From NCBI GenBank assembly GCA_015223015.1, contig JADFWK010000160.1, positions 1-16,229 on the forward strand: DNA of 16,229 bases, written 5' to 3'. Both the position numbers and the translations under genes were made by a program. The notes beneath the pieces were generated by a model, which searched no databases, was not told where the DNA came from, and saw nothing but the letters and a program-made list of their open reading frames with translations. Positions 1 through 6,220 of the stretch are shown here, in pieces. The DNA comes from Pseudomonadota bacterium. Its GTDB lineage: Bacteria; Desulfobacterota; DSM-4660; Desulfatiglandales; B25-G16. The first letter of the stretch is position 1, and every line of letters begins with the position of its first letter.

Positions 1-22
1 GGTATCAAAAAACACTAAAACC

Positions 23-736
23 ATGATCAGATCCATATTTGTCTGGGCAGTCTTTGGGATACTCAATACCTTCATCTGGGCACTGGTTGCGATATTCTTA
101 TCCCTTTTTTCCCGCAGCGGTAGGTTACCCCATTTCTACTCTGCTGTCCCTTGGTCCAAGATTATTCTCTGGGGTACTGGGGTTCGGGTGGAAATTAGTG
201 GACTTTCAAACATAGACAAAGAAAAGAGTCATATCTACATTCCAAATCACCTGGGTTTCTTTGATATATTCTCCCTGTTGGCATATCTCCCGGTTGATTT
301 TAAATTTATTCTTAAAAAGGAATTGATGCATATTCCAATCCTTGGCTGGGCAATGAAGAGGGCAGGATACATCAGCATTGACCGCTCCTCTCCAGCAAAG
401 GCCAAGTGTACCATTGACCGGGCGGTTGATAAGATAAGAAATGGGGACTCATTCGTAATATTTGCCGAAGGAACCCGGAGCTACGATGGGCGTTTGCAAC
501 CATTGAAGCGAGGCGCCTTTCACCTTGCCATTGCCTCAGGTTCTCCCATTGTTCCAGTAGCAATCAAAGGCACCAAGGAGATTATGCCAAAGGGGAGCTT
601 CAAGATACACAGAGGATTCGTCACCATTCAAGTCGGCGCGCCTGTTGAAACAATCAATTACACCAAACAAACCATGTCTGATCTTGTCGAGAGGGTTACC
701 GTGGCTTTGAGGACTATGTTGGAACAGGAGAAGTAA
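23..736 (+). CDS. plsC: 1-acyl-sn-glycerol-3-phosphate acyltransferase (PlsC-like)
   Basis: This 237-residue membrane-bound acyltransferase would transfer an acyl group to lysophosphatidic acid (or a related lysolipid) to make phosphatidic acid in phospholipid synthesis. The HX4D motif is seen at His76-Asp81 within Asn-His-Leu-Gly-Phe-Phe-Asp. The EGTRS motif is at 149-153 and is followed by a Gly-Ala-Phe block and a Val-Pro-Val-Ala stretch, as in the PlsC/LPLAT family. Residues 1-30 are hydrophobic and probably form a membrane anchor. The length is normal for the family. Only 22 bases precede the start and no clear Shine-Dalgarno is visible, so the promoter and any upstream operon partner lie outside the window. 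A hairpin terminator follows immediately. The exact acyl acceptor cannot be told from sequence. Confidence 0.93.
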   Translation: MIRSIFVWAVFGILNTFIWALVAIFLSLFSRSGRLPHFYSAVPWSKIILWGTGVRVEISGLSNIDKEKSHIYIPNHLGFFDIFSLLAYLPVDFKFILKKELMHIPILGWAMKRAGYISIDRSSPAKAKCTIDRAVDKIRNGDSFVIFAEGTRSYDGRLQPLKRGAFHLAIASGSPIVPVAIKGTKEIMPKGSFKIHRGFVTIQVGAPVETINYTKQTMSDLVERVTVALRTMLEQEK

Positions 737-741
737 AGAAT

Positions 742-764
742 CCCCGCCCAAAGGACGGGGTTTT
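742..764 (+). terminator. Rho-independent terminator after plsC
   Basis: A seven-pair GC-rich stem (CCCCG then CC, against GG then CGGGG, with a single bulged A at 755) has a short A-rich loop and is followed by TTTT at 761-764. It begins five bases after the plsC stop codon. Confidence 0.6.
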
Positions 765-771
765 GAGGGAG

Positions 772-786
772 CACCCCTTGGGGGTG
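772..786. repeat. Small perfect hairpin CACCCC-TTG-GGGGTG
   Basis: A six-bp perfect stem with a three-base loop lies eight bases after the terminator T-run. It has no T-run of its own. It could be a second structural element of the same 3' end, or a remnant of a mobile-element end; it is too short to decide. Confidence 0.4.
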
Positions 787-856
787 TGTGCGGCGTTTCT
801 CCATAAAGCTGCTCAAGAAATAACAAGGGACTCGCGAGGCCTAGGAGGATAGTGCT

Positions 857-2149
857 ATGAAAAAGAAACCAACCTATGAAGAATTGGAACAAAGAGTCAA
901 AGAGCTTGAGGGAAAAATGCACGAGCGCAAGCGGGCAGAGGAAGAAATAGCAAAACTAGGTCCTGCTGTTGCACAATCTATTGATGGGATCGCTATCGGT
1001 GACCTAGAACCAAAATTAATCTCTGTAAACGATGCCTTTGCCAGGATGCATGGTTATGCTCCTCACGAAATGGTTGGGATGAAAGTCAAGCACTTACATA
1101 ATCCTGAACAGATGGAAGCGTTTACCAAAGGAATACACGAGATAAAAACACAAGCCTCATGGATAGGCGAAATAGGTCATATCAGAAAGGATAGCACTCC
1201 CTTTCCAACATACATGTCAGTCACGCTATTGAAAGATGATAAAGGAAAACCAACAGGAATACTAGCAGTCTGCAGGGACATCACCGAGCGCAAGCGGGCG
1301 GAAGAGACGCTCAAGGCTGCCGAGGCCCAGAAACAGGCTCTCCTTGACGCATCGGTTGATAGGATCAGGCTTGTTGACCTCGATATGAAAATAATCTGGG
1401 CAAATAAGACAACAACCAAAGAAGTCAACATAGCCCCTGAAGAGCTCGTAGGTCAGTACTGTTTTGAAGTCTTGGTTGGTAGACATACCCCGTGTCCTAG
1501 GTGCCCAACCAAAAAGGCACTGAAATCCGGTCACATCGAACACGCTGTTATCCATCGAGATCCGTCAAAGGGCGCAAAGAGAGAGGCCTACTGGGACAAT
1601 TATGCTGTACCAATCAAAAACGAATCCGGTGATATTGTGAGTCTGGTCCAAATTACGAGAAACATCACCAAACAAAAGCTGGCGGAGAGGGCCCTGAAAG
1701 AACGGGAGAAGGAGTTGAAGATTAAAACGAATACCCTTTCTGAATTGAATGCTGCCCTGAGGGTGCTCATCGAAGGAAAGGATAACGATAGACTCGAAAC
1801 TGAACAAAAGGTGTTGTTTAACGTGAAAGAGTTAGTCATTCCTTTTCTTGAAAGACTGAAAAAAACGCCATTGACTTCCGAACAATTGGCCTACCTCCAT
1901 ATCCTGGAGTCAAATTTCAATGACATTATTTCGCCATTTTCCCGCACCTTGTCTTCTAAGTATTTGAGCCTTACTCCCACGGAAATCCAGGTAGCAAATC
2001 TGGTAAAAGATGGCAAAACAAGCCAGGAGATAGCAGAGGTTATGAATCTATCCAGACGTACTGTTGAGTCCCACAGAGACGGTATTCGTAAGAAACTGGG
2101 TCTAAAGAACAGAAAGGCAAACCTCAGATCCCACCTGCTATCTATCTAA
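857..2149 (+). CDS. PAS-PAS sensor fused to LuxR-type DNA-binding domain
   Basis: This is a 430-residue, probably cytoplasmic, one-component transcription regulator. A short N-terminal helix (1-30, with the ERKRAEE linker) precedes PAS 1 (about 32-145, ending in the S-box-like C-R-D-I-T-E-R-K signature). PAS 2 follows (about 160-272) and carries Cys202, Cys213 and Cys216, the last two as CPRC. A coiled linker (275-340) leads to a C-terminal LuxR/GerE helix-turn-helix (about 372-430: LTPTEIQVA, SQEIAEVMNLSRRTVESH). No kinase, receiver or membrane segment is visible, so it probably senses a ligand or redox state directly and binds DNA. The start is fixed by AGGAGG at 843-848, eight bases before the ATG. 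It is not clearly in an operon, because a terminator separates it from plsC. Target genes are unknown; the next gene is 666 bases away. Confidence 0.88.
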   Translation: MKKKPTYEELEQRVKELEGKMHERKRAEEEIAKLGPAVAQSIDGIAIGDLEPKLISVNDAFARMHGYAPHEMVGMKVKHLHNPEQMEAFTKGIHEIKTQASWIGEIGHIRKDSTPFPTYMSVTLLKDDKGKPTGILAVCRDITERKRAEETLKAAEAQKQALLDASVDRIRLVDLDMKIIWANKTTTKEVNIAPEELVGQYCFEVLVGRHTPCPRCPTKKALKSGHIEHAVIHRDPSKGAKREAYWDNYAVPIKNESGDIVSLVQITRNITKQKLAERALKEREKELKIKTNTLSELNAALRVLIEGKDNDRLETEQKVLFNVKELVIPFLERLKKTPLTSEQLAYLHILESNFNDIISPFSRTLSSKYLSLTPTEIQVANLVKDGKTSQEIAEVMNLSRRTVESHRDGIRKKLGLKNRKANLRSHLLSI

Positions 2150-2339
2150 GACTACTAAGTTCATGCTCGTATTTTCGTGGGAAAACCTATACTCGCTTTC
2201 TTATTATCTTTTTTCATCCTGATTTATACCAATTTTCAAAATCCCTATAGGCTATCTCTCCCCAAAAACTACCTCCTGAAACTCATACAGCATAAACAGC
2301 TATGCATGCGAGACATGGGACGACCCCGCTGCCATACCG

Positions 2340-2371
2340 TACATTCCCCCTTCCATACATTCCCCTTTCCA
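2340..2371 (+). repeat. Two abutting 16-bp direct repeats upstream of a promoter
   Basis: The units TACATTCCCCCTTCCA (2340-2355) and TACATTCCCCTTTCCA (2356-2371) differ at one base. The second unit ends directly against the -35 box at 2372. The position suggests an activator site, but the 16-base period is not helically phased, so this is only a possibility. Confidence 0.6.
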
Positions 2372-2400
2372 TTGACACATACGTGATTTTATCTTATATA
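2372..2400 (+). promoter_or_regulatory. Near-consensus sigma-70 promoter
   Basis: TTGACA (2372-2377), a 17-base spacer and TATATA (2395-2400) match the housekeeping consensus closely. Transcription would start near 2407 and run into the large inverted repeat. The RNA could be a long structured leader for the kinase gene (ATG at 2816), or an independent small RNA. Confidence 0.6.
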
Positions 2401-2429
2401 CACCAACTAAACCTAGTGTCTTGTGCCAT

Positions 2430-2630
2430 ATGTTTGCAGAACTATCCTGGAGAGAGGCATGGGCTGTTCGTGAAAGGCGATATCTCAAAAAAGATTCCAC
2501 CGAACCCTGCCGTGTTATTATCTTTGAGGTTTTACGCCCCGAAAATGAAGCTCTTGAGATAACGCTTTTTGAAACCTCAAAGATAATAACACATCCTGTT
2601 GAGCCTATAGATATCGCCTTGAGGGAATAG
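2430..2630 (+). CDS. Possible small protein overlapping the inverted repeat (unsupported)
   Basis: An ATG at 2430 opens 66 codons ending at 2630, just downstream of the strong promoter. The translation is charged and soluble-looking (many Glu and Arg), but no Shine-Dalgarno sequence precedes the ATG and I recognise no family. Because the frame crosses a 21-bp perfect inverted repeat, the same residue string (V-I-I-F-E-V) also appears in the opposite-strand frame. That is what an RNA or MITE-like palindrome would produce by chance. I list it only because of its placement behind the promoter. Confidence 0.15.
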   Translation: MFAELSWREAWAVRERRYLKKDSTEPCRVIIFEVLRPENEALEITLFETSKIITHPVEPIDIALRE

Positions 2631-2640
2631 GACATGCCTC
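2454..2640. repeat. Large imperfect inverted repeat, MITE-like or structured RNA
   Basis: The core is a perfect 21-bp inverted repeat, 2512-2532 against 2572-2592, with a 39-base spacer. Outside it two further segments are also inverted: AAGGCGATATCT (2474-2485) against AGATATCGCCTT (2609-2620), and GAGGCATG (2454-2461) against CATGCCTC (2633-2640). Both arms have exactly 12 bases between these two outer segments. The inner gaps differ (26 versus 16 bases), so the element is an old, partly decayed palindrome. It carries no transposase. It is read here as a MITE-like element or a long RNA hairpin. Confidence 0.7.
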
Positions 2641-2815
2641 ATGAAAAAGCTGGGTCAGTGATTGCCGAATACCTTATTCTTAGATGTCTGAATTTATGGT
2701 ACGAGACACTAGTTATCATTTCCTTCATCATACGATCCAGTTGCAGACAGTGAGTGGCTTTGCACTGATATATAGCTAGGTCATTCTGAGAAAAACCTCT
2801 TGGAGGGGGATCCTG

Positions 2816-4765
2816 ATGATACTCAAACAGTTACTGGGCGAGATCATGACTCATATGGGCTTTGTTACCAGCCAACAGCTCGATGAAGCCCTGGAGAGAC
2901 AAAGAACCCTGTTTGAAGAAAAAACACTGCCAGAGCAGCTGCAAAGGGCCCGCCTCATTTCTGAAGCACGACTGGCTGCTGATACAACCCCTTTGCTGGG
3001 GCAAATATTGGTTGATATGGAGTTCGCCACTAAGGAACAGCTTGAAGAGGCCTTGTCTGAACAAGACAAGATGGTTGAAGCATACAAGTCGCTGAAAAGT
3101 GAGAAGGTGGCAGCCGCTGTCGAGATAGGTTCTATCGTCAACTCCACACTTAATCTCGCTGAGGTACTCGGACTTATCATGAGGTATGTCAATCGAGTTA
3201 CTAATTCAATGGCGAGCAGCCTGATGCTTCTGGACGAGAGGACCGGGGAATTAGTGCTTAGTGTACCTACCGGTCCCAAGGCAGCTAAATTGACCGATAT
3301 GCGAATCCCAGCAAGCGAAGGAATAGCAGGCTGGGTCGTTGAGCATGGTCAACCTGTTTTGGTGCCCGATGTCAAGAAGGATGAAAGGTTCTATAAAGAG
3401 GTTGATAAGGTAAGTCGCTTTAAGACAAAATCAATTGTGTGTGTTCCTCTTAAGGCAAAAACAAAGCTGATCGGTGTACTGGAGGTTATGAACAAGGTGG
3501 ATGGCACCTCTTTTACCGAGGAAGATGTCGCATTGATGAGTATCTTTGCATATCAAGCTGCCATGGCCATTGAGAATGCTCGGCTCTACAGTGAATTGAA
3601 AGAACGGCTGGAAGGCGAAATACAGTTACAAAAAAAACTTTCAGAATCAGATAAATTTCGTGCACTGGGGCTGATGGCATCTGGCGTGGCACACGATTTC
3701 AATAACCTGCTCATGGGTATTCAAGGAAACACGTCCTTGATGCTCTTAGACATTGATTCCAGCCATCCGCACCATGAGAGATTAAAAAACATAGAACAAT
3801 CTGTTCAAACTGGAGCTGAACTTACCAGACAACTCCTCGGTTTTACCAGGGGTGGAAAATACGAGATTAAACCTACTGATCTCATGGAACTCATGGAGAA
3901 AACCTCACGTATGTTTGCCCCCACAAAGAAAGAGATAAGGATATTTACCAAATATCAGAAGGGCATCTGGTCGGTGAAAGTAGACCAAGCCCAGATCGAA
4001 CAGGTGTTGCTCAACCTCTATGTGAATGCATGGCAAGCCATGCCATCAGGAGGAGACCTCTATCTGCAGACTGAAAATGTTACCCTCGATAAGGAATTTG
4101 TGAGGGCTATTGATATCAAGCCCGGAAAATATGTGAAGATGTCGGTGATCGACAACGGCGTGGGCATGGATGAGACAACTCGGCAAAGGATATTTGATCC
4201 CTTTTTTACCACCAAAGAGATGGGCAGAGGAACGGGTTTAGGGTTGGCCTCTGCTTATGGCATCATAAAAAACCACGGTGGCTACATAAATATCTTGAGT
4301 GAGAAAGGTGAAGGAACCACCTTTAACATCTATCTGCCGGTCACGAAAGAAAAAATCGTAGAGGAAAAGAAGCCTTCTGAGAAGTTGCTAAAGGGTAAAG
4401 AGGGGGTCCTTCTCGTGGATGATGAGGGCATGATTCTCGAGGTCGGCAAGGAGATGTTAGCTAAAATGGGATATGAGGTCTTGACAGCCAACAGTGGAAA
4501 AAAAGCATTAGATATCTACAGAAAGAAAAAAGACCAGATTGGTATCGTTATCCTGGACATGATCATGCCTGAGATGGGAGGAGGCGAAACCTACGATAAA
4601 ATGAAAAAAATGAACCCCGGCATCAAGGCGCTTCTTTCAAGTGGGTACAGCATAGATGGCCAGGCGACCGAGATACTGAAACGAGGGTGCAATGCCTTCA
4701 TCCAGAAACCCTTCAGTGTCACTAGCCTGTCGCTAAAGCTCAGGGAAATCTTGGATAAGAAGTAG
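2816..4765 (+). CDS. GAF-domain hybrid histidine kinase with C-terminal receiver and MshEN-like N-terminus
   Basis: This is a 649-residue soluble hybrid sensor kinase. Two 24-residue half-motifs resembling the MshEN/T2SSE-N pattern are at 6-29 and 60-83. A GAF domain (about 105-258) follows, then a HisKA dimerisation domain with phospho-acceptor His293 in VAHDFNN. The HATPase domain (about 388-509) has its N-box at VNAWQAM (Asn404), a DNGVGM G1 box (446-451) and GRGTGLGLA (470-478). The receiver (about 528-645) has acidic Asp535-Asp536, phospho-acceptor Asp581, Ser608/Ser609 and Lys631. No membrane segment is seen, so it senses a cytoplasmic signal. Start: GGAGG at 2802-2806 lies nine bases before the ATG. 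No separate response regulator is adjacent, so phosphotransfer probably ends in its own receiver or reaches a partner elsewhere. Transcription may start at the promoter near 2372. Confidence 0.93.
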   Translation: MILKQLLGEIMTHMGFVTSQQLDEALERQRTLFEEKTLPEQLQRARLISEARLAADTTPLLGQILVDMEFATKEQLEEALSEQDKMVEAYKSLKSEKVAAAVEIGSIVNSTLNLAEVLGLIMRYVNRVTNSMASSLMLLDERTGELVLSVPTGPKAAKLTDMRIPASEGIAGWVVEHGQPVLVPDVKKDERFYKEVDKVSRFKTKSIVCVPLKAKTKLIGVLEVMNKVDGTSFTEEDVALMSIFAYQAAMAIENARLYSELKERLEGEIQLQKKLSESDKFRALGLMASGVAHDFNNLLMGIQGNTSLMLLDIDSSHPHHERLKNIEQSVQTGAELTRQLLGFTRGGKYEIKPTDLMELMEKTSRMFAPTKKEIRIFTKYQKGIWSVKVDQAQIEQVLLNLYVNAWQAMPSGGDLYLQTENVTLDKEFVRAIDIKPGKYVKMSVIDNGVGMDETTRQRIFDPFFTTKEMGRGTGLGLASAYGIIKNHGGYINILSEKGEGTTFNIYLPVTKEKIVEEKKPSEKLLKGKEGVLLVDDEGMILEVGKEMLAKMGYEVLTANSGKKALDIYRKKKDQIGIVILDMIMPEMGGGETYDKMKKMNPGIKALLSSGYSIDGQATEILKRGCNAFIQKPFSVTSLSLKLREILDKK

Positions 4766-4951
4766 CCTTGTTTTCTTCACTCATGCTCTGCGAACCAGAG
4801 AGATTCTACATTTCCTGATCCTTAAGAAATCACTGCCCCCCTGAGTACATTACCAAGCCTTTGAAGGGCGCGTGGCGGAAAAGCCATAACTTTTGAACAT
4901 TATTAATTTTTGGAGAATATTTGGTTGTTGGAAAACGGTGATGACAAAGAT

Positions 4952-5014
4952 ATGCAAAAAGCGGCTTTGAAGATGAAAAGACACTCTATTTGTATGAGGA
5001 GAGGTGAGGTGTGA
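4952..5014 (+). CDS. Possible 20-codon leader peptide coupled to the flavoprotein gene
   Basis: An ATG at 4952 opens 20 codons rich in Lys and Arg. They end in a TGA (5012-5014) that shares its A with the ATG of the downstream flavoprotein gene (TGATG). Such an overlap could couple translation. The Shine-Dalgarno sequence for the downstream gene lies inside this frame. No good ribosome site precedes the small frame, so it may be fortuitous. Confidence 0.15.
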   Translation: MQKAALKMKRHSICMRRGEV

Positions 5015-5973
5015 TGTTTAAAACAAGGATTACCGAACTATTGGGGATTAGATACCCTCTGTTACAAGGGGGTATGGCATGGATTACCGGATGGGAGATG
5101 GCTGCAGCCGTTTCCAACGCAGGTGGCCTGGGAACCATAGCCTCTGCTACCATGGAGGCAGAAGAACTCATGAGCAACATTGCCCAGGTGAGAGAGGCGA
5201 CCGGTAATCCCTTTGCAGTCAATATACCCTTGCGGCTTCCATCATCAAAAAAAGCAATGGAAATAGCACTGCAAGAAGAGGTGCCTGTTATTGTATCTTC
5301 AGCCGGGGATCCCGCACTGTACGCTGAAAAGATCAGGCGCAGAGGGATAAAGGTCTTTCAGGTTGTCTTCTCCCTTAATATGGTTAAGCGGTGTAATGAG
5401 GTAGGTGTGGATGGGATTATCGCCATGGGTATTGAGGGTGGGGGAAATGTGAGCCCTTCAGAGTTGTCAACCTTTGTTCTGGTGAGAGAGGTGGTTGAAG
5501 CAACTGATTTACCAGTAGTTGCAGCTGGCGGCATTGCCGATGCCAGAGGCCTCGTTGCTGCACTTGCACTGGGTGCTGAAGGGGTTCAAATGGGAACGAG
5601 GCTTTTAGCGACCAAGGAAGCCACCCTACACGGGGATTACAAGCATGCTATCATTCGTGCAAAAGACACCGATACGGTAGTCACCGGAAGAACAACGGGT
5701 CTACAATTCAGGGTACTCAATAATAATCTTGCCAAAGAGATACTCAAGATGGAAAAAGAGGGCAAGGGAAGAGAAGAGATAGATGCCCTCACTATTGGTT
5801 CTCTCAAAAAGGCTGCAGTCGCAGGCGACCTAGAGTGGGGCTCCCTTATGATGGGCCAGATCGCCGGCATGATTCATGAGATACCGTCGATACAAGAGAT
5901 CTTTGACGATATGATAACCGGGAGCATTAGGGAGATACAGCGGCTGCAGAAATACACGGAGCAGAGATACTAA
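5014..5973 (+). CDS. FMN-dependent oxidoreductase, nitronate monooxygenase / FabK-like
   Basis: This is a 319-residue TIM-barrel flavoprotein of the 2-nitropropane dioxygenase family. That family includes nitronate monooxygenases, which oxidise alkyl nitronates, and FabK-type enoyl-ACP reductases. Visible marks are the N-terminal P-L-L-Q-G-G-M-A strand (15-22), the FMN phosphate-binding A-A-G-G-I-A-D (170-176), and Q-M-G-T-R (192-196). The loop that normally reads G-G-H, with a catalytic His, reads Gly-Gly-Gly-Asn here (Asn145), so the classical nitronate or FabK base is absent. The start is either GTG 5011 or ATG 5014. I prefer ATG 5014, six bases after AGGTGA (5002-5007), which gives the usual M-F-K-T-R-I-T-E-L-L-G-I start. 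It stands alone between the kinase and a repeat element. The substrate is unknown; flavin binding is fairly sure. Confidence 0.87.
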   Translation: MFKTRITELLGIRYPLLQGGMAWITGWEMAAAVSNAGGLGTIASATMEAEELMSNIAQVREATGNPFAVNIPLRLPSSKKAMEIALQEEVPVIVSSAGDPALYAEKIRRRGIKVFQVVFSLNMVKRCNEVGVDGIIAMGIEGGGNVSPSELSTFVLVREVVEATDLPVVAAGGIADARGLVAALALGAEGVQMGTRLLATKEATLHGDYKHAIIRAKDTDTVVTGRTTGLQFRVLNNNLAKEILKMEKEGKGREEIDALTIGSLKKAAVAGDLEWGSLMMGQIAGMIHEIPSIQEIFDDMITGSIREIQRLQKYTEQRY

Positions 5974-5988
5974 GCAGAGTATTTCAAG

Positions 5989-6145
5989 TTAGACAGGATG
6001 AACAGGATCATCAGGATTGTTTTTGCCTTGGCTTTCATCCCCGCGCAGCCTGCCCCGACTTGGCGGGGCCCCGCTTGAGCTCGCGATAGCGGGCAGGCGG
6101 AAAGCCAAGAATTAACTATTTAAATATCCTATAAATCCTGTCTGA
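5989..6145. repeat. Nested cruciform-forming intergenic repeat element
   Basis: This is a multi-arm inverted repeat. The outer arm AGACAGGAT (5991-5999) pairs with ATCCTGTCT (6135-6143), TTGGCTTTC (6028-6036) with GAAAGCCAA (6100-6108), and GCCTGCCC (6048-6055) with GGGCAGGC (6091-6098). The centre has the perfect 12-bp palindrome GCGGGGCCCCGC (6063-6074) and, alternatively, CCCGCT (6070-6075) against AGCGGG (6088-6093). The left arm also contains three imperfect tandem CAGGAT units (about 5993-6016). A GC-rich core in AT-rich arms, with no coding capacity, fits a REP- or MITE-like family. It could also act as the 3' end structure of the flavoprotein gene. Confidence 0.75.
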
Positions 6146-6220
6146 TAAGAAAACGAATTTCCTATACAATCAAGTTACATCGAGAGGCGTACACAAATCA
6201 TAAAGGGGGTAGTCATCCAG

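Larger units (their letters stand above)
2150..2815. other. Long non-coding gap between the two signalling genes
   Basis: These 666 bases contain no convincing conserved gene. From left to right they hold about 190 AT-rich bases with nothing recognisable except small palindromes (CCTATAGG near 2243), two abutting 16-bp repeats (2340-2371), a near-consensus sigma-70 promoter (2372-2400), a large imperfect inverted repeat (2454-2640), and about 170 bases of untranslated leader before the hybrid kinase. Several short open frames of about 70 codons exist but lack support; see the small ORF entry at 2430-2630. Confidence 0.6.

Noticed and set aside
536..922. 128-codon - strand frame spanning the plsC end and the intergenic hairpins
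   Set aside because: It crosses the terminator and the start of the regulator gene and looks like an antisense shadow.
2177..2386. 69-codon frame with a hydrophobic start
   Set aside because: It uses a GTG start with no ribosome site, runs through the tandem repeats and the promoter -35 box, and has no protein-like conservation that I can see.
2300..2635. 111-codon - strand frame over the inverted repeat
   Set aside because: It mirrors the + strand frame because of the palindrome, and opposes the strong promoter.
4786..4800. CTCTG/CAGAG hairpin after the hybrid kinase gene
   Set aside because: Five-bp stem without a following T-run; not enough for a terminator.
4873..4921. Short hairpin TGGC-GGAAAA-GCCA plus TTGAAC/AATATT promoter-like boxes before the flavoprotein gene
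   Set aside because: The stem is only four bp and the boxes match the consensus at four of six positions each; expected by chance in AT-rich DNA.
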